In this document: piece by piece, positions 21,941 through 35,345 of the stretch
Layout: every line of letters starts with the position of its first letter
How positions within the stretch are numbered: position 1 is the stretch's first letter
Source: Tubulanus polymorphus
Lineage: Eukaryota > Nemertea > Palaeonemertea > Tubulaniformes > Tubulanidae
Reading direction: 5' to 3'
Assembly (NCBI RefSeq): GCF_964204645.1
Contig: NC_134026.1
Span: forward strand, 20,664,650 to 20,728,649
DNA: 64,000 bases
Program-made: the position numbers and the translations under genes
Notes under the pieces: generated by a model
What the model was told of the DNA's origin: nothing
Seen by the model: only the letters and a program-made list of their open reading frames with translations
The model's database searches: none

Positions 21941-24900
21941 ATGTGGTCGATCGTATCTACGCCTCTCGGTAAGTGCCGGACAGAACGTTAAAATGAAAGA
22001 AACGAGATTACGCTGACTTAGCGTTCTCATTTCGCGTCGACCCCGTCACATAATCATTTCTACCGTTACACGACCAGCTTTTAGCAAAATAAGCAATCCA
22101 ACATCGTCTTTGACTATAGATAAAACCATCGGAGGGTCGTCGGTGGTATTGATATGGCACTGACCCACAGACAAATACTACGTACGTAACAAGATAAATG
22201 AAATTCAACAATAGGAAGAAGGCAACGATTTTTGAAGCTTGATGAAAACATCATTGACCCGGGAATCAAATTTTGTGGCCGCATTCAGATCAGGTCATGC
22301 GTGCTCAATGATGCAATTGTTTGCTTACGAAATCATTCTGGTTGGCACATAAATACGTGTCATTTGTGCTAATGAAATCAAATCACGACTTCGTTGGGTT
22401 AATAACATTTTTAAGCTTATTTTGAAAACAGTTTAAAGCAAGCGATTCCTGAGTGCTAGAACTGGACAAAAGTAACAAAAGTAATTATTTGGATGTAAAC
22501 ACATAACTGTAACCTTTTTTAGTGTAAGTAACATTAGGTGTTGGAATACTATAATGGCGTTGTCTCGTGACTCGTCACTCAGCCCGCATTACTGTGTTTA
22601 GATATAGCAACGTACGTATCACATAAAAAGGTAAACAACGCGGGAAGTACATTGTATACATAATTTCCGGTTTCCGCTAGAAATATATGACTCCCCACCA
22701 TATTTCGATTGACAAGTGATACAGGTTTATTTTTGTTGATTTTTTTCTCATTTTCTGGTTAAGTTGATACGGGAATACTAGAATCTTTCGTGAGTTCCAT
22801 GAGTTTTAAACCATAACCGGGAATGGACCTACGAAGAATCCTGCCATAAAGTAGTATTGGCGTAATTGGCTAATAGGAAGGAATGTTTTAATTGCCTCAG
22901 TGCTGTGAAAGGTTGCATTCCGTGGGATAGACGAAGCTCGAGTTAAATATACGTGAATGAAATTAAATTTCGACCAGGCTCGTAGAAAGGAATTTTAATG
23001 GGCGGAAGAGAGCTTTGAGGAACCAATTATTTCCATAAACTTGTAAATGTGTAAACGAGTTCATCTCTCCTTATGATTAACTTAAAGGGTGTTCAATCCT
23101 GGCGCGTTATAAAAGTCTCGTTCTCCGTCGAGAATTAATTGTTTAACGACGACATCGCGTCGAATCATCGAACGCATCCCAAGCGGAATTAACAGATCAT
23201 CTCCTGTTAACTAATCAACGGTTCGCACACGTTGTCCTAGTAGTAAATCAATTAATGGTTGGCGGAATGACACGCGCAGTGATTCGCCGGAAGCCGACGG
23301 GTGAAGACGTGTCAGTGACAGCAGCGGAAATAATGTTCTCGCGGCGCGGCGCGCTCGACTCGACGAAATTACGGCGAATTCGCCGAAATCGAGTATCGAT
23401 CTTTATAAAATGACGAGTCTGAAAAGGCAAAACCGTAAAGAATAAAGAAATGAAGGTTGCGTGTCTGAAAAATATATAGCTTTGAAATATGTCCTTTGGG
23501 TTCGCCGCTAAACTCGTGTCGAAACTGAAGTTATTTTCCCATAGATTGAACGAGGAATTCATGAACCGGGTTGCGTTATGTTTAGGATGGGCTAAATATG
23601 ATATCGAAGTCAAGACGGACGACGAGTTCAAATTTCCGTAATGTCCGTGTTAAACAAAAGCGAATAAAATAATTGAACTTTCATCGATAAGTTAGTTCAT
23701 GGCAAATTTCTACTGTGCTTACTGGATTTCGTTGGAATTCCGCTGTGCTTACTAGATTTCGTTGGAATATACCGAAAAAGGGAAATGAAGGATACGACAT
23801 CTAACCGTTGGTATCCTTAAGGTTACATTATGGGACCTTAAGGATACAGCGTATCGTATGGTGAACGATACGCTGGTCCCTTGTGGCTAAGACGATTCGC
23901 GTCGTGCCAATTTCAGTTTCAATTTATTCATGATAAAACCAAAGTATAAGATTGTGAGTGAAGAAAAACAACAACAAACAAACAAAAACAGAAAGAATGC
24001 ACAATGAAAAAAAAGATAAAGGAGAAAGAGAAGTAATACAATATCTAATATACATACAATATTCTTAAGTGATATTTACAAGCCCTATATAAATTTCGCG
24101 ATATTTAAGAAGATTTGTTTATTGCCAGGTACGGATTGACAGGGCTCTGTGTGACCGCGGCTACTATACGTGGCCAATCATTAAATATATGTTCATGACA
24201 TTAGAAACCGACACGTCCGACAATTGACCGTATGTCATAAAAACAATTTGTAAGAGTTGTTTGCTTTATTTTCTCAAACAAATTCAGAAACGAGGTCCGG
24301 AAATATATGAATGATTAGGAATGAAATCTGGAATTTCTAAGAAACGAAACGTTCGATTGTAGTATCATATTGTTTATGAAAGAGTGGGGTAGGTGGTAGG
24401 TCCTGATCAGTGGCTCTGCTTCGAACCACTATAGCAGGGCCGCGTTCATCGTGTATATATATATGCACATATATTCCTTGTCGATTTGGGAAATTTCCGT
24501 CACAATCAACGAAACGCAAGGTGAATTCGGTACGTTAGCGATGATCATCACTTCTCGGTAGCCAATTCTCTGTAGAACCCAAACGTCGCAAATAGATCAA
24601 ATAAACTACACGCCACAATTGATGTCGAAAGTATGTTCCCCGGTTTATACTTGTCGCTCGCGATTGTGAGTGAGTGTGTGTATGTGTGCGGATATGACGA
24701 AGTAGCCGGGGATGTCACGATTCGATAGCATAATAACTGCAATCAGGCAGAATTTAAGACTAGCCATCGCGTCGAATCAGACTATCCATTTAGAAATCAA
24801 ATTGTCGGGTCTCAGTTAAGGGCTCTGGGGATATTTTATTTGCCACCATATACGTCTCTGTTTGTCTCGGGGGATGTTGAGCATATGATTCGAACATAGT

Positions 24901-27900
24901 TTCACGCAGAGAAAGTAATGAATTTTGCAGAATTCGCAATATTGCGTCGCTATGTGCGCATGTGCCTATATTGCAGATGTAGGTAAAAGGGTGTACAGAA
25001 ATAATGCCACCGGAAAAAATTCCACCAAATTTTGCAACATACGAAAAAAAATACTGGTAAAAATGCCACTTTTGCGTGGCTTGAATGAAATTATTCTGAT
25101 ACAAAAATAACTCTGTCCAGTGCTTTATTTCTACATTGAACATTTGACCTAGACCCCGTCTTGCAGAAGTTCGTATTTTCTAACGGGAACGGTGACGTTT
25201 GCTGCTATGTAAAAAAAAACTTTAGTTCAAAATCCCTCCTCGATGGCACGTCCGACCATCATACACATTCCTGCGTGGTTATATTTTCAGGTTTCAGTAA
25301 TGGACAGTTATTGGGCACGGTCAGCGCAGAAATTCATGGTTGTCTGAAATCGAGCCTCGTATTCAACAAAACCGAAGTACCCAATGCATTCTTCAGTCAA
25401 GAAATTAACGTACGTAGTTGTTTGGGCAAGTGTAAGTTTCCATCGGTTGAAGGACGTAGACAATTTATGCGTTGCGGGTGGATAAATTTGACTTTCAGTT
25501 TACGCTTAATGATAAATGCGGGGTATGAAAAAATGAATGAAAGATCAAATTTGACACTTTAGAATTATTGTTGCAGTTGAACACATCCACTTTCCCGGGA
25601 ACCATCTTCGTGCGTGTCGAGATTATTTTTCACGAAATCCATGTCTGCCACGCAGAAATGCGAGATCTTCGATAATCAATAACGGTTCAGCATCTATCCG
25701 TCTGCAGAAATGAAATGGATTTGATGGATTTGAATTTTCGGAGTAAAACTATACCACCACTTATATAGAAACCGATTGTCGCGAAATAGAAAAAAATTAT
25801 CGGCAATGCCTTTTTCGAAATTGCGTTATACCGATGGCGCGTGTGAATATATTTCGTATTTATAGTTTCGAAAAGATGTGGATCCACGCGAGACGGGTTT
25901 TAACTGTCGCAAAGTGGTATATAGTTAATGATTTATTCGTCCGCAAGCGAAGCCGGCGGCAATGGGGAGGGATTTGCGACGCTTTCCCGGCAATCCGTAA
26001 CCGATATACCAACCTTTAATCCAATAGAGAAACTTAACGCCGGCGACAACACGCGCGACATCGGCGACTATATCGTATAACAGCGTTTTGAGTGTGTATT
26101 AGAGAAAAGCGAAAAACTTTCGAGAGAAAATGAAGCGCTTCGGGCGTGGTTATAATTGCTTGTTTCGACAACAAAAACATCGTATCGGCCCGTAGCGATC
26201 GTGTTACGGGCGTTTATCGCGAACTGATGAAATGTAACTTCGTCCCTTGTTGTCGTTTTGATGGAAATTATGATGGAATTATTGACTGACGCACGCTCAT
26301 ACATCGGTTAATATCGGCAGTTAGTTCGTCGACTGTTCGAAACCTTATTATCTGTTCGGCGTCGTCGTCGTGTACGTGGTTCGTTAACTGGATCACAACC
26401 GCGGTGTGTGTTCATCGTTCAACTTAATACTTCGTCACAGATATGCGCGAATCATTAAATAATTAATACTTAGCCGTCGCCGTATATTCATCGGCGCGTC
26501 ATTCCGTTTATAGATTTCCCATTTATGAAAGACGAAGAAGCCAGGGCAACACCGATAACTTGCGGCATTCGTATTCTTTGAGAAAGCCTCGCACTAAAGA
26601 AAATTACTAAATCATCAATATTGGCTACATTGAAATACGTTTAATTACAATAGGGACGTTTCCAGTTACCAGACGCCTTTCTCACGATACATGACTTTAA
26701 TTTTTGTGTTAAAAGGGAGATGGAAGACAATAATTCGCGCTAAAGGTTTTACTGTAAAAGAATGTTAAAATTTGTCCAACATTATACGGAACCTGTGGGA
26801 CCGCCTCGAAATGGCGCCTGGTAACTGGCAACTTCCCATCGTGAAATTAAAATTCCCGGCAAATGAAACTTTACCAGGTTTGTTTATCATGTGAGATTTG
26901 AGAAAATTATTACATCCGGCGATGGCCCCTGGGTGTTCATGAATTTCTCTCCTTAATTCAATATATGTATCTAAATTCCGAGTATCTCCACAGTTCATTA
27001 TGGTGCTTAATATCAATCGCCTACGTATCTATTATTTACAGATTACTGACGGTGAATACGTGAAGCTAATTGAAGGTCTAGGATGCGAAGATTACGGTCG
27101 TTTACTGTCGTGGATACATTCAACCGTCCCTACTATCATTCTGTTATCGTTTTTCGCCGCTTGGTGCGTCGCTTTCATCTGTATCATAGTCTTATTCCCC
27201 GAAAATACTCCCAGTAAGTATTACAGCTAACATGGAAATGATATTTCTATGATTCACTCGAAAAGCTTGGAATAATCTGGCACGTATGATAAAACTATCG
27301 TTTAAACTTTCCGTTGGAACATCGAGTTTTTCGAGCGAATGACTTCATATATCGCAATATAAAATCGGTCCCCGCGTATGATCCCTCGGCACATTCTGAT
27401 GATATCGCCGTCTTGACTTAAGTTTCCGTCGAATTACTGGACCATCGATCGGGGTGTGAGCGAGCTGTATAGATGACAGGAACCCGTGTGAGATAGATAG
27501 ATTAAACTCGATCGATCTCTTCTTCTGTCGTAAGGTGTAATTTCCTTTTAGTCAGTATACACCCCCAGATTCATCGAGGCCACTTAACGACAAGATACCG
27601 TCATCTGAAGAGCTGCGTTGATGAAGAGCCCTTCAGGCGCTAATTCGGGTCCCTATTAACGGGTTCTTTCGCATCATCGCCAGATTTCCGGGATCGCCTT
27701 TCGGTTTGAACGAGATTCATTTGCGCGCTTTAATAGCATCGACAATCTGAAATGATGGTTCAAACCTCGATGTGTTATGAAAATCTATATTCTGTCAAAT
27801 TTACGCTACTGACGTCAGAAAAAGAATTGATCTTTCCATCTTTTGATAAATAATCAACAGTTGACGGGCAAAATGCATCTAGTGATTCATTTTAGAGACG

Positions 27901-30248
27901 ACCCATACCACGATTGCGTTGTGAGTTAAAATTAGGTTCATTTCCAAATATTCGATTTTAAAGATCCTTAGATCTAAATAACCTTGTAGAACTAGGTCAT
28001 GTATAGAAAAAATTAATGATTGATTTACGCTCCAACCTGAGCAGTCAACCTAATAATCAAACCTTTAGGAAGAAGGTGTATCCCAGTTCAGGTATGCCAG
28101 TACATCCTTGCCGAATATTAAAAGGAATCCTCCACCGTGTTTGGTACCCTTACTCCAGACAAGAACAATCCTATTTCATCATAACTTAAAGCCTATACTA
28201 AAACTATTGCAACGTTTATGTGACAACTTTTTCATTCTAGGTATTATTTTTGGGGCCCTGCCCTATACGCATATTCAAGCTACTAACCTAATTGTGGTCT
28301 TTTACCATCAAATTATCATAATTGTATTTAGATGATGAGATGATCTGTATTTGATTATAGGTACACTCCCTGTTCGTTTATGCGTTTTTGTACTGCCCGC
28401 TATTCTGATAGTGGGTGGATGTTTTCTCCGGTGGCGAAAGGTCAGACAGGGTAAAGAAGAGGTAAGTCTTCGAATTTTATTCACACATGCTACATTTGAG
28501 TCGTGTTGAAAATATGCTATTTCCAAGAATTTCAAATCGTTGATCTTGCTGTTTACCAAGATAATGTCCTCAGAAATGGGGATATCTGCAGTTCATCAGT
28601 TTACTTTTACATTTATATTTTTACATGCCTTATAAAAGTATCATTTCTTTCAGTTTTCTGTGAACATGTTCAGTCGAAGCGTTTTGATAAACAGAGATTT
28701 ATATTTGCAAAGTCGACCAGTCATTGCATCCACTTCCAGGACCAAAGACGATCATTTTAATGTATCCTTTCAATTACATTACACTGATTTTAGGCAACTT
28801 AACGCTTAAAAAAGAAAATGTTCAGCGGCCTAAGGAAATGACATTGCTGCATTACACTGCGCATGTACATTAATAGTTTTCCGAATTTTGGAGGCATGTG
28901 AGGGGTGTTTGAAAGTTGAAACTGTGGTGAGAGATTAGGACTGCTATGTACCAGTAGTCCATGTTGCAAGCGAGTGTTTTGTCACAACTTTTTTGGATTT
29001 TCCTCAATTCCTCCTATAAACTTAAGTCACACTATATCATAATCTACTATCATGACTACAACGTTGTACCAATTATTTATACAAATTATTCAAATTAACT
29101 CTAAAGGTTTCTGACTGATATATTTATCATACGTTATATTTTCTGAGCTGTCTGCAGATCTACTTCCTTTTTTACAACCGAGTTGAATGTATAGTAAGTA
29201 TTTCAACGCAAATCAGAACAAATTAAATCCTGGGGTCAAACTATATGAAATGAGTGTGAATTTGATTTTTCAAAAGTCATCGGAGCATATCATTTTATCA
29301 ATCTTACTGTTCCATTATAGGACGAGCCTCTGCACCCGTCATATAGTCATTGCTAATTAGATGTCCAGTTTTCTGGCAATTGTTTTAGATTTTATGATGA
29401 CGTAGCCTTGATGGGTATAAAACCCAGGGGCACACGTCTCTCTCTCTCTCTCCTATGGTCACATGCTGGGCTCTCGTTCGAGTGTCAACTTTTAAATAAA
29501 ACAATCGACCTTGCAATCAACAACCGAAGTTTCTCATTCCTGGGCTCGGACTCATCCATTCTCGATCATCTCTCGATTATTTGCTAAATCACAACCAAAT
29601 GCATTAAGCTGTTATTCCTTTTTTCAGGAACATATAACCTTGTTTTTGCACCATTGCAACGATAAAGACGTAGTGAAATTGTCGCGGTTAATCGAGGTTT
29701 ATACGGCTTGTTCCAGTTATATGGAAGGGGTAAGGACCATTCACTCGCGCATTATAGATATCAAATACCGAGACAAAATGTCGATCTTTAATTAGAAAAT
29801 TCGAAATAAAACTCGAATTACCGAAAACAATAGTATGCAAAACATTTCCGAGTCTATCGCGGGATTCTGTCCCCGCGGGCATCTCGTCTGCCGCGACATT
29901 ATGCAAATCATGGCAAACTGATCAGACTAATTTGCATAATGATTTGCATTTTTTCAGAGTAGCATAGCGGAACGTTTAGCTGTGATGATGAGTTCACCAT
30001 ATGCTATACAGATGGTCTTCAAAAAGTTACCTCATCCGCTCGAACAGCGTCACACTCGTAAGCGCCAGTGTCTGTGTCAATTCGTCGAGGAATTTCTGAC
30101 GGCGTATCTGCCGTGTTTACGCCACGAGGGGGCGTTCGATGTCGGACACTTGCAAATATTGTTTCTACGCTATTTGAACTGCCATTTCAAACCGGACCCC
30201 GTTATTATGCATACACTCGGTATCGGGGTAAATCATTTGATGCCGTAG
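21941..30248 (+). CDS. TMEM268: TMEM268-like two-pass membrane protein
   Basis: Seven exons keep one frame: 21941-21968, 25291-25409, 27042-27213, 28361-28450, 28528-28598, 29628-29729, 29958-30248; about 290 residues. The start is MWSIVSTPLG/FSNGQLLGTV, where the slash marks the first intron. Exon 3 carries DGEYVKLIEGLGCEDYGRLL and then a membrane segment. Exon 4 holds a second membrane segment followed by a basic RWRKVRQ. The C-terminal exon contains an ERLAVMM helix and QCLCQFVEEFL. This order agrees with my memory of vertebrate TMEM268 (an NGQVL start, paired helices, a basic turn, a CPCQLIEAYIL tail), a little-studied protein. Family identity is inferred without alignment. Exons 4-5 are the weakest: the in-phase join uses a GTAAAG donor at 28451 rather than the stronger GTAAGT at 28462, and exon 5 ends at a weak GTTTAC. 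Confidence 0.6.
23812..23875. repeat. Two adjacent perfect hairpins
   Basis: TATCCTTAAGGT/ACCTTAAGGATA (23812-23846) is followed at once by CAGCGTATCGT/ACGATACGCTG (23847-23875). Just upstream (about 23713-23770) a 33-bp unit containing GCTTACTxGATTTCGTTGGAAT is tandemly duplicated. All of this lies inside the first intron of the TMEM268-like gene. Confidence 0.7.
26650..26839 (+). mobile_element. MITE family 1, copy 2 (complete)
   Basis: A 190-bp element with terminal inverted repeats: ATAGGGACGTTTCCAGTTACC at the left, and at the right the reverse complement of ATGGGAAGTTGCCAGTTACC. The inverted match extends through GGCGCC and GAGGCGGTCCC. The interior matches 117-283 in reverse orientation. 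A third partial copy is at 31668-31760. It lies in an intron of the TMEM268-like gene. Non-coding. Confidence 0.75.
29436..29453 (+). repeat. (TC)n microsatellite
   Basis: A short pure run of TC dinucleotides in an intron of the TMEM268-like gene. Confidence 0.85.
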
Positions 30249-30972
30249 TTACCGATTGCGTAAATATTTCAAGCCCAGCTAAAAAGCGATTTTATTGTTC
30301 ATTATAAGCGTACGTCTGGGACGCATTAGTCTGCACTAAAACAACCAGACCTTCAAAAACCCGATTCGTGGTATCTTGTTTCGTTAATGATGTACAGTTA
30401 GATCAAGTTGTTATTTTATTTTGTTTTCTTTGATCGTTGTTTTCAGTGTATTTAGCTCTAAAACAAAACCATATATATTGAATATATAAATGTTAATGTT
30501 GCAATTATTTGTATTTAAGTATTGGTTTTTGGGGGTAAATGGTGACCAAATTGTTTATATGAACTGACTCGTTCTTACGTTATAAAACTTTATACTATAA
30601 AACTGGGGTTGAACCACTGGCAGTCGAGGATGTAAGATGTGTATACATAATTTTTATCATCTACTGAAAATAAAGCTTCGAACATTGACGTTTTTCTTGT
30701 AATTGTTTGTTTGAGTTTCTTTTTTCTCTCCAAAGATTTACTCGAACTAGCGACATTATTCCACCACAGGAATAAGGACTTATCACTGGACGATACCAAC
30801 GAACTCAGAACCTGATATCGACTGTCGATCGATTTTATACGTGGTGGAGTTGAAATAGTTGCAGAACATCGCCCCCTTAGCGGAAGGTGGCTTACACCAC
30901 AACCTTTGTTGCTCCACAGATTGACTCAAGAAAACAGTGACTCAAACTGCCATATTACGGAAGCGCGGAGAC

Positions 30973-31150
30973 ATCATTTACGAATATTAGACATTCATTT
31001 TATGTCGAGTTATATCTTAACAGAAAATCATTTACGGTTAATAAAAAATTGTGCCGATTTTAAGTCGAGTTATTATCTCGACCTTAATTCATTTACAATT
31101 GATAAAAAGTTTTGTCGAATTTATGTCGAGTTATTAATAAAAAGATTTGC
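30973..31150 (+). repeat. Three diverged tandem units of about 60 bp
   Basis: Each unit starts CATTTACxxxTxAT and ends TTxxxGTCGAGTTATxxTxx. The unit recurs three times with several substitutions. Confidence 0.6.
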
Positions 31151-31667
31151 CGTTGTTTTGTTGATTTTTACCATTTACGCACCCTTTCCCGTCAAGATAT
31201 CGGCAAGCTGCTGATAGTTGCAACTGAGGGCAAGATATCTTGCCATTAGTTCCCCCTATTCTGAATAGACGGCGTATGGGTTTATTGCTTCTAAACATTA
31301 TTTCTACGTTCAAGCAGTGTCCAGCAACAATCTACGAATAATTTGCACTCAGATAGAGTGACCTCGATCGCTCTTCTCGATCTTTGAAAGGGTGCACTTT
31401 AGGTGTTGACAGCGCAATATGGGCGCGTGTCTTCTGAAGACCCCTGGCAAGTTGGAAGAATTATAAACCCACAAGGGTCCTGCACTTTATCCAACCCATC
31501 GTCTATGATTTATTGAAGGTTTTTTCATCAAACCACTTCAAATAGTATTTATAAAATATCCATGGATAATTAACTAGATGATGGAAATTCATTTTTTGAT
31601 AAATTTGACCATTCGTTGACCCCGTTTTTAGGGTCCCTAACAGGACCCCTGAGTCCAATCATCTAAT

Positions 31668-31760
31668 AAAGGAGTTTCCAGTTTCTAGGCGCCATTTTGT
31701 GGCGGTCCCTCGAGGTCCCCATTGTTGCGATGATTTGCGCTCATTTTTAAAAAACATATG
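31668..31760 (+). mobile_element. MITE family 1, partial copy 3
   Basis: AGTTTCCAGTTTCTAGGCGCC, then GTGGCGGTCC, matches the terminal part of the elements at 117-283 and 26650-26839. The similarity fades after a GATTTGCGCTCATTTTT block. The other end is not recognisable. Confidence 0.55.
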
Positions 31761-32339
31761 TTTAGATTGAATATCATATAGTTCTGCAGTCCCTTGCTCG
31801 ATGAACTTAATTTATACACCATTTTGAAGGAAATGAAATGCATACCACTCATGGATGGACACTAGAACAAAATCTCAGTTTTTATATATATTTGAATATG
31901 CGGCGCAGCTTAAAGTAGCCCAACTAGACGTTGACCCCCTAAAACAGAATATCAAATGGGGGACAGGAGCCCCTTTGAATATAATATTGGAATTTTATAT
32001 CAGTAAGGTTATCTGGTCGATGTTTTCAAGCAAGAAGGTTGAGATTCAGTAAATTCATCGTATGATCCCAGGATGAGGGATTACCAGAGAGAGATATGTG
32101 TTGAAATATGTCCTAAGCGTTTTAATTGACTGGCACATTTCACCATGGACTCTAAAACGTTTTGGGCCATCATGATTTCACCGAACACAAAATCGGCGCT
32201 AGGCTGGACGGGCTACATGCGACAATTCCCCAACTGGGCCGTTCAAACTTCAAAGCTGGACAAACCGGATCCCGAAACAAGCTAAACGAATTGCCCCCGC
32301 CAGAATACAGTACAAACAAGATATGGGTTATAATCACAA

Positions 32340-32414
32340 ACCGGTGAACGCTCATTGTCGTCGGATCTGTTATCGAGGGTAGACGCCCATACACGTATCT
32401 GACGTCGGTTCGAG
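32340..32414 (+). promoter_or_regulatory. Duplicated 5' flank of PIPOX copies
   Basis: The 75 bp before the copy A start nearly repeat before copy C (40545-40619). They contain GTCGTCGGATCTGTTATC and CGTATCTGACGTCGGTTCGAG directly before ATG. Copy B has a more diverged version (36195-36273). The conserved block probably covers the core promoter and 5' leader. No TATA box stands out. Confidence 0.5.
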
Positions 32415-35345
32415 ATGTTGTCAACTGCTGAGGAAAATGTTTTCGATGTTGTTGTAATTGGAGCAGGAATTGAAGGGTCCTGTACTGCTTATCAATTGGC
32501 GCGCGATGGCATCAAAACGCTTCTATTAGAACAGGTCAGGTACTTGGCATCTTTAGAAAATCTTCCTTGCTTTATTCTATTAGAGGGTATAATTACTGAG
32601 GTGTATGATTTAAATGACTAACAAAGTGTTTCACTCTGTACATAATGTTGCATTATACCGACCAAAATGATATTTCTATGAAAGTGATACCGTATTGCTA
32701 TATACTACATATTAGCTTTTTCAAAGCATAGAGAAGTGAAAAGCCTTTTCTCGTCGCTTTTTAATTCATTTCTTTTCTATTCTTTATTATATAATCAGTA
32801 TAGCCATCAAAAAGATTTTTGAAAACGCTTTCGCACGCATGTACGTTTTCGTCTCACCGACGTTCTAAGAGCACTTGAACAATACGATTATCTATATCTA
32901 TATGGACACGTTCTATTGATTGGAGTAAAAAACAAGTATATATTGTCAGTTTCTGTACATTTCAGTTTTTATTACCTACCTCAAGAGGCAGTTCCCACGG
33001 CCAGACCCGGTGTACTAGGAAATTCTATTGCAATGAAATGTATATCAAGATGATGCAAGATGCATACGACGAATGGTCGACGATTGAAAATCTGACCGGG
33101 CAAGAATTATACAAGTATATATATTTAATATATCAGAAGGCACAACAGTGAATCCCCTTCACTGAGGGTTCGATTACATGTATAATACCTCAGTAAAGGT
33201 AGGCGAGCCCTGAATTATAGTAGAGATGATCAATCGAATCATATCCAAGGGTGATTTAGGGTGGACTCTGGTACCAAACAACAGTTTATCTCAGTAATGC
33301 CTTGTGCCAATGCTCTGTGAAGAAAATATCGAATAATAATCGTTGGTCGGTCGGTTGGTCGCTCTGACCGACGCAGGGGCCCCAATCTTTTACCCGAAGC
33401 GAATATGTTATAAGGGTGGATATTAATTCTCTTACAGACAGTCGGGGATCTTATTCGTCAGTAGGTATGAGAATGATAATGAAAGTGAATCGTTGAAGGA
33501 AATGATCGCCCAGAACAATATCAAGCACGAGGTTTTGACTAAAGACGAAGCTATTGAGCAGTTCCCTATGCTTAGATACGATGACGATGCTAATTTTTTC
33601 CTGCTTGAACACGAAGCCGGATTTTTGAAATCGGACGAGTGTCTAAATGCAGCGCAGGTAAGGCATGACTACTTCAATCCAGCTGGAAAGGGCGTGGGTT
33701 AGAGAAGTTCATTAAAAAGAAAGATTTCTATTATCTCATCCTTTCTAAGTTCAATCCATAAAAATGGATAATTCATTTCGACTTCTCGAAAGAATTGTTT
33801 CTCTTTTTGTATAAGAAACTGTTTAAGCGGTTTGGTGGAGTTCTGCGTGATGGTGAAATGGTACAGAATATCGTCCCTGGTGAAATAGTTCAAATACGCA
33901 CGCAGGAAAATCTGTACACAGCTAAAAATGTCGTTATAACCGCCGGACCATGGACTTCCAAATTACTGAAACCGCTTCGAGTTCAACTACCCATCCAGGT
34001 AGGCAGAGTCACTCACATCACACAAAAAGGTTTCCGTACAACATACGATAAGCAATTTGGTGGCTGGGAATGCCATTTCTTCATCGGTGGTTTTCCTTTT
34101 ATTCATTTCTACAAATCTTTTGACCTTTCATCACGGAAACCCAGCCTGATTTTGCGTTTCTTTGCAGCCTTTGCGAATACTGGTCTGCTACTTCAGAGAG
34201 AAAATCGCCGGAACGTACAAAATGCCACAGGTTCCGATTACACTTTACAGAGTTCAAAACAGAGATATCTTCACGATGCCACCAATCGAATATCCAAATC
34301 TCACGAAGGTACAGTTTGACAAAATGTCAAACCCGAGTTAAACGTCAATATATCTAACGGATCACTTTGGGACTGGCAATTTCTGCGTGTCCATCAGTAT
34401 CCTATTCTATAAATACGTAGGTGGTATACTGCGATGGTCCAAATGTGGATCCCGATAACACTGATAGAAATCCAGACGGAAGCAAGGAGTATCTTGAGAA
34501 AATCTGCAACCACGTAAAAGATCATTTACCCGGTTTGGAACCCATACCGTCAATTATTGAGACTTGCATATTTACCGTGAGTCACTATACATATTGAATG
34601 CATATTTCATCTCGAGTACAAAATATTTGTTTTTAATGTTACCCCACAGATTCCAAAACGAAGTCCATATGAATACACCACTTTATCAAACCACTGACTT
34701 GTTTCCGTTTCATATTCTAACATTTCCGCAGATGACCCCTGATGGATGCTTCATACTTGATCATCATCCACAGCATAGAAATATTGTTATCGGTGCCGGA
34801 TTTTCAGGTGAATTTGTTTATAATTTAAGACACGAAGATGATTTAATCAATTAATGAAATAATCGAAATACAAGGGTTCGTGGGCAGGATATAAGCGTAG
34901 TTAGTTACCATTGGTCAGAAGGTTGAAAACCCTTGTACCCCTTATATATAGGGAATAGTGAGAATGCCTAAAGCCCACCGCTCACGACAAAACGGAAACA
35001 AACATTTTGGAAACCATTTTTATCGCAAACGCACTCGACACAATGAGACGCTCGGAAACAAGTTTCTGTCTCCTGTTTTCGTGTTTCGTGTTACCTCTGC
35101 ATTGTGTGCATTGGGTAACGTCAATCGTTTCTTTCCTCGTACCCTTAACCGATGTCTAATTTTCTTTCGTGACAGGTCATGCATTCAAGTTAGCGCCAGT
35201 AGTTGGTAAACTGTTGAAGCAGTTAGTTACCGGTGAAAAACCGGCTCACGATATGCGTCCTTTCAGCATGCAACGATTTGGCAAGATCCCGGAAACAAGG
35301 GCGCCGTATCAAGGCTTCATTATAGAGGCCTTGAAAATACCTTGA
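32415..35345 (+). CDS. PIPOX-family flavin oxidase, copy A
   Basis: Eight exons: 32415-32534, 32966-33114, 33438-33657, 33816-33998, 34168-34308, 34421-34576, 34732-34807, 35176-35345. They give 404 residues with phases consistent throughout (human PIPOX has 390). The family oxidises sarcosine or L-pipecolate with FAD, making H2O2. Exon 1 carries the FAD-binding [21 protein letters not shown]; exon 2 has [10 protein letters not shown], matching the substrate/flavin region of monomeric sarcosine oxidase. Exon 4 has [14 protein letters not shown]. Exons 6-7 give [13 protein letters not shown], in which Cys is the expected covalent flavin anchor. Exons 7-8 give [20 protein letters not shown]. 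The expected active-site His is Cys (KVVYCDG). The tail ends ALKIP, not a canonical peroxisomal signal. AATAAA lies at 35528 and 35586. Confidence 0.88.

Larger units (their letters stand above)
30249..32414. other. Intergenic region before the PIPOX cluster
   Basis: Holds the presumed 3' UTR of the TMEM268-like gene (AATAAA near 30670), a three-unit tandem repeat (30973-31150), a partial MITE (31668-31760) and the duplicated 5' flank of PIPOX copy A. No other gene was recognised. Confidence 0.5.

Noticed and set aside
21909-21968. ATG at 21909 as the TMEM268-like start
   Set aside because: That frame leaves no split codon at the 21968 donor, while the next exon needs one base; the ATG at 21941 fits the phase.
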